Shown here piece after piece: positions 1-7,134 of a stretch of DNA of 34,715 bases. The notes beneath the pieces were generated by a model that saw only the letters and a program-made list of their open reading frames with translations, searched no databases and was not told where the DNA came from. Positions within the stretch are counted from its first letter, which is position 1, and each line of letters starts with the position of its first letter. Position numbers and translations under genes: made by a program. This DNA is from Christiangramia sp. (GTDB lineage: Bacteria > Bacteroidota > Bacteroidia > Flavobacteriales > Flavobacteriaceae). Location: the NCBI RefSeq assembly GCF_029937855.1, contig NZ_JAPYPC010000035.1, forward strand, positions 1 through 34,715, given 5' to 3'.

Positions 1-49
1 CGCCTGCTTTGGGAGCAGGAGGCCGCAGGTTCGAATCCTGCCACCCCGA
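1..49 (+). tRNA. tRNA-Pro (anticodon TGG), 3' part only
   Basis: The window opens inside a tRNA. The anticodon arm is complete: stem CCTGC (3-7), loop TTTGGGA (8-14), stem GCAGG (15-19), giving anticodon TGG, which reads proline CCA codons. It is followed by a 5-nt variable loop (20-24), the T arm GCAGG-TTCGAAT-CCTGC (25-41), the acceptor 3' strand CACCCCG (42-48) and discriminator A49. CCA is not encoded (the next bases are CT). The 5' half, including the D arm, lies outside the window. Confidence 0.95.
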
Positions 50-51
50 CT

Positions 52-96
52 AAAACCTTGTTAATCGTTTGATTATCAAGGTTTTGTTATTTTTGG
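52..96 (+). terminator. Intrinsic terminator after tRNA-Pro
   Basis: Inverted repeat AAAACCTTG (52-60) / CAAGGTTTT (77-85), with inner pairing AATC (63-66) / GATT (71-74), followed by a T-rich run GTTATTTTT. It begins directly after the tRNA and probably ends the tRNA transcript. Confidence 0.75.
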
Positions 97-322
97 TCAT
101 TCATGGAATTTGATTGGAAGTCCTCTAAAATGAGTTTGATTCGGTGACCTCTTATTAGGATTATTTGTGATCATGGCTAAATGATGTGAACTAGGCAAAC
201 ATGCTAGTTTATCTGAAGAGGAAGAATTCTACAGAATAACTTATCCAGGGGAAGCTACTAAAATTTGGTAGATGTAATCAAAAAGGGGGGAATCACTTGT
301 AATCATTTCGCAGAATATAAAA
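97..322. other. Intergenic stretch without a convincing gene
   Basis: No open frame of useful length is present. One short plus-strand segment (about 173-270) reads like protein (Ala-Ser-Leu-Ser-Glu-Glu-Glu-Glu-Phe-Tyr-Arg-Ile-Thr-Tyr-Pro-Gly), but it follows an in-frame TGA and ends after about 20 more codons. It may be a gene remnant, but I cannot name a family. Confidence 0.4.
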
Positions 323-351
323 AGGGTCAGATTCTAAATTAGTCCAACCCT
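323..351 (-). terminator. Possible terminator of the BNR-repeat gene
   Basis: Short inverted repeat AGGGT (323-327) / ACCCT (347-351) with a large partly paired loop. Read on the minus strand it is followed by TTTTTATATT. It lies about 50 bp downstream of the stop of the minus-strand BNR gene. The stem is short, so the call is tentative. Confidence 0.4.
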
Positions 352-399
352 ATTTTTTAAACTTTACCAACTTTTACGAAAGTCGGTGTCAAGAAATTT

Positions 400-3300
400 T
401 TATTTTTGGAAATTGAAGGTTTTTACTTCTTTAAAAATAGGTAATTCCAAAGCTTCCATTTCTGACCGATATTCCGGCCATTCATTTTCAAAAAATTCAT
501 TGGTACTCTTTAATGCCTCCTGCAATTCTTCTCTGGCATGTTTAAGCAAAGTCTTTTCGGTAGAAGTCAGGCCATTTTGCCTGCTACTTATATAACCTCT
601 GGCGATACCTATTCTTTCCTGCACCGTATTTTCCCTATTTCTAACGATTCCCTGTCTCTTGTCAAGGGTGCCTAAATATAGCGCAATTAGCTCTTCAATG
701 GTATTTACAATTTCTTTACTTTCTGCAATTTCTTCATTAAACTCTTTTGTTTCTCCCTGCTGTTTTTTTAAATCTGCCTGGAATTTTTCGGCTATATTTT
801 TACTTTCTACCAATTGCTTTACAGCATCTGCCGAAGTTTGAGTCATTTGTTCCAGTTCTTTCAGACTCGTATAAACTTCTTCAATATTTTTAGAAGAAAC
901 CTCCAGACGGGGATCAGATTTCACTTCTATCATTTCTTCGGAAGTGTGATCGCCATAGTCTAAAACAAGTCTGTATTTACCTGGTTTCACATCTATACCT
1001 GAAGGTTCATTCTTCTCTTCTTTGATCTCTCTGGAGGGTTGCTCTGGACCTTTCTCGTCCAGTCCCCATATTATAGTATGCAAACCAGTGGTATCTGGAG
1101 CTTTTCTTTTGAGTGTTCTAATAAGTCGACTTCCATCATAAATCTTTAGCTGAATAGAGTCCCATTTAGTCTCAACAATCTCGGTGGTTGTTGAATCTTT
1201 TTCTACAACTGTTTGTCTTCTACCAGATTCGCCTTCACGTTTCTGTTTTGAATTCCTTCGGGATCTTTTCATTTTTTTATCTGACTGCTCCTTTTCTATA
1301 GCAGTTGAATCTTTTTTAGCGGGAATTTCAGCAAAATAGGTAATCCTGGCACCAGAATCCCTGTTTTCTCCATGGTAGACCGCATCAGCGCCAAAGCGGC
1401 TTCCTGTTGGCTGTTGATAGGCAGTATGATAGGCTGTTGGAGGTTCAAATAATTCTACTTTTTGTTGAAGAAGATTATTACTCCTGGCAATTTCCCGGAA
1501 AGGTCTAATATCATCCAGTATCCATGCTGCCCTTCCAAATGTTCCAATAACAAGATCATGTTCCCTTGGATGAATCACAAGGTCTTTTACCGGAACCGTT
1601 GGAAAGCCGTTGGTATATTTCTGCCAGTCTTTTCCTGCGTTGAATGAAACATACAGGCCATCATCTGTTCCCAGGAACAAAAGGTTTTTTTCTTCCGGGT
1701 CTTCAATAATACTTAAGGTATAACTTTCAGTATCCTCTTCATCTACAATACGGTTCCAGCTTTTACCATAATTAGTAGTTCTGTAAGCATATGGTGTATA
1801 ATTAAACCTACGGTAGTCGTTGGCAACAAGCAGGGCTTCCCCTTTATTTTTATTGGAAGCCTTTATCTGAACTATCCAGCTGCCTTCAGGTAATCCAGGT
1901 AAATTTTCTGAAACATCATTCCAGTCATTTCCCCCATTTCTTGTGTAATGAACTTTACCATCATCGGTTCCTACCCACATCATATCTTTCTCCAGAGGTG
2001 AAGGTTCAATGACCAGTATTGTGGTATAATTTTCGGCTCCTGTAGCATCAATGGTTAATCCGCCACTTTCTTCCTGTTTTTGTTTTTCAGGATCGTTTGT
2101 AGTAAGATCTGGCGAAATCACTTCCCAGGTAAGGCCTTTGTCGGTACTTTTATGTACAAACTGACTTCCGAAGTAAATCGTATTGTTATCAAAAGGATCA
2201 ATATTAATAGCAGAATTCCAGTTAAAACGTAATGCCACTTCAGGATCTGGATGAGTTGGTTTTACCGTATAATTATTGCCGGTGATATGATCGTATCTGC
2301 TCACATAACCCTGCTGACTCATACTCCAGCCATAGCGGCTATCGTCCCTATCTGGTACTACATCGAAACCGTCTCCAAAAGAGATCTCCTGCCAGTATGA
2401 ATTTCGAATTCCCTGGGCTTTCCATACATAAGCCGGACCGCGCCAACTTCCGTTGTCCTGCATTCCGCCATATACATTATACGGAAATTCATTATCCACT
2501 GCGATATGATAAAATTGGGCAACAGGGAGATTAGCAACAAATCTCCATGTTTTACCGTGGTCACGGGTAATATTTAGTCCCCCATCATTACCGTCCATCA
2601 TAAAACTTCCATCTTCGGGATGGATCCACCAGGCATGGTGATCGGGATGAATTCCATTGTTTACTCCATAAGCGGGCATTAAACTTTCAAAACTTTTACC
2701 TCCATCTTCAGAAACATTTACATACGTAAACACGGAATAAACTCGATTGGAATTTTCTGGATCTACGAAAATATCACTGTAATAGAACGGTCTATTGCCA
2801 ATTTCATCTTTATCATTGATCATTTTCCAGCTGAAGCCACCGTCTTCAGATTTATACAGAGCATTATTTTTAGATTCTACCAGAGCATAAACAATATTTG
2901 AATTGCTTGGTGCAATCGCTAAACCAATTCGGCCTAATTCTCCTTCCGGTAGACCGTCTTTCTCCGTTTTTTCGCTCCAGGTCTCTCCACCGTCATGAGT
3001 GATAAACATTCCTGAACCTTCCCCGCCAGATTTAAAGAACCAGGGATCCCTTTTATGTTCCCACATTGCAGCGATAAGTTTATTGGGATTATTAGGATCC
3101 ATTACCAGGTCTGCAGCACCGGTTAATTTATTTGAATATAAAATTTTCTCCCATGTTTTACCTCCATCGGTAGTTTTATACACACCTCTTTCTTCATGGG
3201 CTCCCCAGGGAGATCCTATAGCCGCGGCATAAACAATATCTGGATTTGTTGGGTGAATTATAACTCTATGGATATGGCGTGTTTTTTCTAAACCCATTCT

Positions 3301-3693
3301 CGTCCAGGAACGACCTCCATCAAGAGATTTAAAAATTCCGTAACCTCCATTAAGGCTATTTCTTGGATTCCCTTCACCGGTTCCTACCCATATTACCGAA
3401 GGATTTGACTGCTGAATTGCTACGGCGCCTATAGATGCAGTAACCTGATCGTCGAAAATAGGCTCCCAGCTCACACCTCCACTTGTAGATTTCCATAATC
3501 CACCGGAAGCAGTTCCTACATACATAATATTTGGATCTTCTGTAATCACATCAATTGAAGTTACCCGACCACTCATTCCACCGGGGCCAATGTTTCTTGG
3601 TGTTTTATTCTTTAAAAGTGAAAGATCTACATCCTGCCCGGCAACTGTAAAAGTGAGCACTAAAAACGACAGGAAAAGTGTAATTTTTTTCAT
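400..3693 (-). CDS. Secreted Asp-box (BNR) beta-propeller protein, sortilin/VPS10-like
   Basis: About 1,097 residues, exported. I start it at the ATG at 3693 rather than the upstream in-frame TTG at 3711, because the ATG opens a clean signal peptide (MKKITLFLSFLVLTFTVAGQ). Roughly eleven Asp-box motifs of the type S/T-x-D/N-x-G-x-S/T-W follow (for example SLDGGRSW, TTDGGKTW, SEDGGFSW, STDKGLTW), spread over about residues 60-730. This spacing fits two stacked propellers, as in VPS10/sortilin-like and 'BNR glycosyl hydrolase' proteins. A basic stretch near residue 830 (KKMKRSRRNSKQKR) is followed by a beta-rich segment and a coiled-coil-like helical tail. No catalytic sialidase residues can be assigned, so enzyme activity is unproven; binding or processing of extracellular polymers or peptides is possible. 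It appears to be a single-gene transcript. Confidence 0.85.
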   Translation of the reverse strand: MKKITLFLSFLVLTFTVAGQDVDLSLLKNKTPRNIGPGGMSGRVTSIDVITEDPNIMYVGTASGGLWKSTSGGVSWEPIFDDQVTASIGAVAIQQSNPSVIWVGTGEGNPRNSLNGGYGIFKSLDGGRSWTRMGLEKTRHIHRVIIHPTNPDIVYAAAIGSPWGAHEERGVYKTTDGGKTWEKILYSNKLTGAADLVMDPNNPNKLIAAMWEHKRDPWFFKSGGEGSGMFITHDGGETWSEKTEKDGLPEGELGRIGLAIAPSNSNIVYALVESKNNALYKSEDGGFSWKMINDKDEIGNRPFYYSDIFVDPENSNRVYSVFTYVNVSEDGGKSFESLMPAYGVNNGIHPDHHAWWIHPEDGSFMMDGNDGGLNITRDHGKTWRFVANLPVAQFYHIAVDNEFPYNVYGGMQDNGSWRGPAYVWKAQGIRNSYWQEISFGDGFDVVPDRDDSRYGWSMSQQGYVSRYDHITGNNYTVKPTHPDPEVALRFNWNSAINIDPFDNNTIYFGSQFVHKSTDKGLTWEVISPDLTTNDPEKQKQEESGGLTIDATGAENYTTILVIEPSPLEKDMMWVGTDDGKVHYTRNGGNDWNDVSENLPGLPEGSWIVQIKASNKNKGEALLVANDYRRFNYTPYAYRTTNYGKSWNRIVDEEDTESYTLSIIEDPEEKNLLFLGTDDGLYVSFNAGKDWQKYTNGFPTVPVKDLVIHPREHDLVIGTFGRAAWILDDIRPFREIARSNNLLQQKVELFEPPTAYHTAYQQPTGSRFGADAVYHGENRDSGARITYFAEIPAKKDSTAIEKEQSDKKMKRSRRNSKQKREGESGRRQTVVEKDSTTTEIVETKWDSIQLKIYDGSRLIRTLKRKAPDTTGLHTIIWGLDEKGPEQPSREIKEEKNEPSGIDVKPGKYRLVLDYGDHTSEEMIEVKSDPRLEVSSKNIEEVYTSLKELEQMTQTSADAVKQLVESKNIAEKFQADLKKQQGETKEFNEEIAESKEIVNTIEELIALYLGTLDKRQGIVRNRENTVQERIGIARGYISSRQNGLTSTEKTLLKHAREELQEALKSTNEFFENEWPEYRSEMEALELPIFKEVKTFNFQK

Positions 3694-3950
3694 AAAAATA
3701 ATTTTGATCAATTTTGGAAGCCCTAAAATACAATTTTAGCTTTATTTTATACTATTTGTGTAAATCCGTTTTTTATCCTAAATCCTTCTGTTTCCCTGAA
3801 TTTATTTAATTCCGTCTAATCTTCGGTTTCAAGGTCTCCATATGACCTGGACTTTTTATTGAAATGAGTTTCTGAAACAAGTCTAGAATCACAGAATTTT
3901 TCATTTCTAAATACTGTAACCAATACTATCTCCTATACGGTAACAATAAA
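3694..3950. other. Intergenic region upstream of the BNR gene
   Basis: This stretch separates two minus-strand units and should hold the promoter of the BNR gene. I see no exact TAnnTTTG box. Bases 3865-3893 resemble a degenerate copy of the palindromic repeat unit found at 21613-21695 (see findings). No gene is visible. Confidence 0.45.
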
Positions 3951-3977
3951 AAAGGGAAACCAACATGATCTCCCTTT
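3951..3977 (-). terminator. Terminator of the PRC-barrel operon
   Basis: Perfect 7-bp inverted repeat AAAGGGA (3951-3957) / TCCCTTT (3971-3977) with a 13-nt loop. On the minus strand it is followed by TTTTATTG. It lies 25 bp beyond the stop of the PRC-barrel gene. Confidence 0.65.
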
Positions 3978-4001
3978 AAATTAAATTATTTAAATATTTT
4001 T

Positions 4002-4853
4002 TTATCGATAATCCCTATCCCTAAATTCCCGACGGTCATAGAATTCTTCATTAGCTCTGGTGTTTTCTCTTCTGCTAGTGCGGTAATCTTCATCCTCCAG
4101 ATTTCGATTATCATGAACCCAATTATTATCTTCGTCAACCGTTCTTTCAGGATGAAGATCATTTGAAGTCTCATGATGATGCGAAGCCCGGTTATGATCA
4201 TCTATAGGTTTACTACGATCATCAGATTTATACCTGAGGTTTTCCTTTTCCATGCGAATTTTTCCTTCTGTATCTTCTACTATGCTGTCATTTTTTGATC
4301 TTTCCTCATGATTAGGTCTCACATCTTCATCTCTAAAATTTCTTTCTTCCAGTTCAGAATCTGTATAGGCAGTTTTTGTTCTTCTCAATTCGTTTTCATG
4401 ATTCAAACGATCTCTCCTTCTATCATAAGAATCTAAAACATGATGTTCGTAATCACGGCTTATATGAGAACCAGACCTGTATCTTTTAGTTTCGGCAAAA
4501 GTTTGATAATTAATACTTTCGGTATACACATACTTGTTATCCACATTCAGGTCTATCAAACCTACGGGGATAATAATATGGTTTTCTCCTTCTTTGTTTA
4601 TAAATTCTTTAACTTCGGAATTAGGTTGTGAAGAATATGGATCATGTTTAGCATCAATTATTGACTGATCTACTTCTACATCTACATAAACCACTTTTCC
4701 TCGCTCTTTGTTCACAAGTAGATTATCTACCTTTCCAATTACCCTGTTATCCAGGTCCTTTACGCTCCATCCTCTTATATCGGGATCTTTTCTATCTACT
4801 TTATAATCTTTGAGTTCATTCAGATAATATAGATGTTTCTCTTTGGTATTCAT
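4002..4853 (-). CDS. PRC-barrel domain protein with long charged C-terminal tail
   Basis: 283 residues, no signal peptide. Residues about 20-115 match a PRC-barrel, the fold of the photosynthetic reaction-centre H subunit and RimM: a DIRGWSVKDLDNRVIGKVDN start, then alternating strands ending in IIIPVGLIDLN. The last roughly 150 residues are extremely polar, rich in Arg, Glu, Asp, Asn and His, nearly free of hydrophobic residues and probably disordered. Such proteins in non-phototrophs are often linked to stress or desiccation, but the molecular role is not known. Its ATG overlaps the stop of the upstream small membrane protein by 4 bp (ATGA), which suggests translational coupling, so the two may act together at the inner membrane. 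The function is inference; the domain call is firm. Confidence 0.8.
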   Translation of the reverse strand: MNTKEKHLYYLNELKDYKVDRKDPDIRGWSVKDLDNRVIGKVDNLLVNKERGKVVYVDVEVDQSIIDAKHDPYSSQPNSEVKEFINKEGENHIIIPVGLIDLNVDNKYVYTESINYQTFAETKRYRSGSHISRDYEHHVLDSYDRRRDRLNHENELRRTKTAYTDSELEERNFRDEDVRPNHEERSKNDSIVEDTEGKIRMEKENLRYKSDDRSKPIDDHNRASHHHETSNDLHPERTVDEDNNWVHDNRNLEDEDYRTSRRENTRANEEFYDRREFRDRDYR

Positions 4854-5068
4854 AACAGTTTATTTTGGTTAATTACCTCTTCATTTTTATATAATCCTGG
4901 TTCCGGATTTATATAAGTTACTTCTTCTAATTCTGTGGTTTCCATATCATCTGTTTCTTCTGTATCCATGCTTCCGTAGAAATAAAGAAATGCGAGGACG
5001 CCCAGAATGATAACTAATAATAACCACGGCCAAATAGGTTTCTTTTTCTCTATTCTGATATCTGCCAT
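4850..5068 (-). CDS. Small single-pass membrane protein, coupled to PRC-barrel gene
   Basis: 72 residues. A basic N-terminus (MADIRIEKKKPIWP) is followed by one transmembrane helix at about residues 12-31 (WLLLVIILGVLAFLYFYG) and then a very acidic segment rich in Asp, Glu and Thr. By the positive-inside rule the N-terminus is cytoplasmic and the acidic tail periplasmic. The stop codon overlaps the PRC-barrel start by 4 bp, so it is the first gene of a two-gene operon. I do not recognise a named family. It resembles the short membrane proteins often paired with stress-related genes in flavobacteria. The frame is supported by the overlap and by the coherent helix. Confidence 0.75.
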   Translation of the reverse strand: MADIRIEKKKPIWPWLLLVIILGVLAFLYFYGSMDTEETDDMETTELEEVTYINPEPGLYKNEEVINQNKLL

Positions 5069-5189
5069 AATTGAATTATTTATTGGTTGAGTAACTCTAA
5101 ATTACCAATGAACACTCCTAAATACTTTTAAGTTTAGTCTAAAGTATTGTTAATTAGTCTTTTATTTGGAAATCTGGTACGGGGGGACA

Positions 5190-5219
5190 AAAAAGCCGAA
5201 TCTTAAAATTCGGCTTTTT
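5190..5219 (-). terminator. Strong terminator of the M28 peptidase gene
   Basis: Perfect 12-bp stem AAAAAGCCGAAT (5190-5201) / ATTCGGCTTTTT (5208-5219) with a 6-nt loop. On the minus strand it runs into TTTTTTGTCC. It lies about 30 bp after the stop of the peptidase gene. The stem is A/T-flanked on both sides and could act in both directions. Confidence 0.85.
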
Positions 5220-5248
5220 AATATCTGAAATAATATATTGTTGTTAGG

Positions 5249-6604
5249 TTACCTGAATGTTCCCGAAGGGAAAACAACAAGGCTTTCATGTCCGTTTTTG
5301 CCCACAGCTGCAACTCCAAAAAGATAATTATCAATTACGATTCCTTCTAAGGTAAACTCGGTTACATCTCCTACAAATCTGGAATGTTGCCACTGCGGTG
5401 AGGTAGTGTCTCTCCAATAGATCTTATATCCTGCAATATCGCCTTCTACAGGTTCCCATCTAAGTCTGGTACTAGGTTCAACAATTCCACCAATTTCAAC
5501 TTTTTCTGGTGCGGGCGGTGCCCAGGCCAGGCTGGCAAGATTAATGGCATTAACAGCAGTTAGTTTTTTTGCGTAATTAAAGTTCACTCCTTCTACCACG
5601 TCTCCATATTCAATACCATTTTCAGTACGAATATCCTGGTGCTGTCTATTATAATTTTCATGAGCTTCCATAATTCTAACACCAGCAAAACCAAGATCAT
5701 TAAAAGGTCTATGATGGCCTCCCCTTCCAAATCTATCCAAACGATAGATCATCATGGGGTTCATCTCTGGCATATAAGTTTCTACATTCTTATGGATGTA
5801 CCTGGCGAGTTGCCGGGAAATTCCATCAACCTCACCGCCGTAAAATCTACGCATTCTTCTTTGCTGTTCAGTTTCAGTAGGAGGTACCGGTTCAGAGAAG
5901 ATCCTAAAACTTCTATTGTCTATAACACCATCTACTCCTTCAATGTTCCCAATCATATCATTATTAAGAATCCCTATGATGTCCCAATTGTTCTTTTTGG
6001 CATATTCGGCCAGACCTTTTCCACCAAATAGTCCCTGCTCTTCCCCGGAAAGGCCTACATAAATAATACTGCTTTCAAAATCATATTTTGATAATACCCG
6101 TGCTGCCTCCATGGTGCCCGCCATTCCGCTTGCGTTATCATTAGCTCCCGGTGCATCTGTAGTAAAATCCATGGTATTACTGGCTCGAGAATCTATGTCA
6201 CCACTCATGATCACATAGCGATTGGGATATTTCGTACCTTTTTGTATGGCTACCACATTCACCACCCAGGCTTCTTTAGGAATACGCTCTCCATCCTCAG
6301 GAGTTACATGATCCTTCTGGTAAATTACCTCCAGGCAATCGTTACAATTAGCAGAAATGTTATCAAATTCAGATTTTATCCATCTTCTCGCAGCACCAAT
6401 ACCACGGGTTTCGGAAACTGTATCACTGAATGTGTTTCGGGTACCAAAACCTGCTAGTTTTCTTATATCATGTTCCAGACTGTCTGCTGAAACATTCTCT
6501 ATAATTTCATATAAACGCTGGTCGGTATCTTGAGAATTAGCAGGCTGATATAAGAATCCTACCGCCGCCAGGAATAAAATTTTAATGGGGTTTAGTTTTT
6601 TCAT
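5249..6604 (-). CDS. Secreted M28-family metallopeptidase with C-terminal fibronectin-like domain
   Basis: 451 residues with a signal peptide (about residues 1-24, ending PANSQ). The M28 zinc-aminopeptidase core spans about residues 110-355. Visible elements are GDIDS (135-139), PGANDNASG (152-160, bridging Asp156), SGEEQG (186-191, general-base Glu188/189), NNDMIG (Asp216) and GGHHRPFND (His297/298). The usual first zinc ligand is His in a G-H-x-D-S motif; here Asp136 occupies it. Residues about 362-450 form a fibronectin type III-like domain (PPAPEKVEIGG to FGVAAVGKNGHES). The likely role is release of N-terminal amino acids from peptides outside the cell or in the periplasm. It is an isolated unit with terminators on both sides. 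Confidence 0.88.
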   Translation of the reverse strand: MKKLNPIKILFLAAVGFLYQPANSQDTDQRLYEIIENVSADSLEHDIRKLAGFGTRNTFSDTVSETRGIGAARRWIKSEFDNISANCNDCLEVIYQKDHVTPEDGERIPKEAWVVNVVAIQKGTKYPNRYVIMSGDIDSRASNTMDFTTDAPGANDNASGMAGTMEAARVLSKYDFESSIIYVGLSGEEQGLFGGKGLAEYAKKNNWDIIGILNNDMIGNIEGVDGVIDNRSFRIFSEPVPPTETEQQRRMRRFYGGEVDGISRQLARYIHKNVETYMPEMNPMMIYRLDRFGRGGHHRPFNDLGFAGVRIMEAHENYNRQHQDIRTENGIEYGDVVEGVNFNYAKKLTAVNAINLASLAWAPPAPEKVEIGGIVEPSTRLRWEPVEGDIAGYKIYWRDTTSPQWQHSRFVGDVTEFTLEGIVIDNYLFGVAAVGKNGHESLVVFPSGTFR

Positions 6605-6661
6605 ATGTTTATTTAATTAGCGCCCTAAAATACAGAAGTTTCAGAGATATTAAAAAAAAAT

Positions 6662-6687
6662 AAAGCCCCGGGAAATTCCGAGGCTTT
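6662..6687 (-). terminator. Terminator of the ytxH-like gene
   Basis: Inverted repeat AAAGCC(C)CGG (6662-6671) / CCG(A)GGCTTT (6678-6687) with a 6-nt loop and one mismatch. On the minus strand it is followed by ATTTTTTTTTAATA. It lies 25 bp past the ytxH-like stop and upstream of the M28 gene, so the two are separate transcripts. Confidence 0.75.
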
Positions 6688-6711
6688 ATAATAATCAAGT
6701 TTTTCTATAAA

Positions 6712-7032
6712 TTAACTAGCTACTTCGTGCATTTCTGCTTTCGCCTGGTTAAGCTTTTCTTTAGACTTAGATCCTGATAAATTTGCTTTTGTTTTGGCTT
6801 TTAAAGCTTCCATCTTATGATTTACCGAATCGGTAAAGTCATTAATACTTCTATTTGCTTCCTTAAGGTAATTATCTCCCTTATCTGAAATAGCTTTACG
6901 TGTGTCTTTTCCTTTTTTAGGTGCATATAAAAGTCCAACCACAGCTCCTGCCACAGCTCCGGATACTAGTCCTAATAACAATTTTCCTGATTTCATAGAA
7001 TTTGGTTTTAAATTGGTTTTCTTTAAATTCAT
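6712..7032 (-). CDS. YtxH-family protein (gas-vesicle/general-stress type)
   Basis: 106 residues. A glycine/alanine-rich membrane segment (LLLGLVSGAVAGAVVGLLYA, residues 18-37) is followed directly by the family hallmark APKKGKDTRK and a Lys/Ala-rich amphipathic helix to the end. YtxH proteins are small membrane-anchored proteins induced by general stress in several bacteria; their biochemical role is unsettled. Two starts are possible: ATG at 7032, used here, or ATG at 6996 (MKSGKLLLG), where family similarity begins; the shorter form is equally plausible. It sits between a secreted peptidase and the trehalose genes, with its own terminator. Confidence 0.82.
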   Translation of the reverse strand: MNLKKTNLKPNSMKSGKLLLGLVSGAVAGAVVGLLYAPKKGKDTRKAISDKGDNYLKEANRSINDFTDSVNHKMEALKAKTKANLSGSKSKEKLNQAKAEMHEVAS

Positions 7033-7134
7033 GATGTAAAATTAAGCAGAAAATGATAGGAAGCCATCTAGATCGAGTTAATGTATATGTAAACTTTTAT
7101 TAGAATTCCCAAATTATTTAACAGTAAATATCTG

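Noticed and set aside
5639-6031. 130-codon plus-strand frame inside the M28 gene
   Set aside because: It is the antisense shadow of a clear peptidase gene, with no coherent domain.
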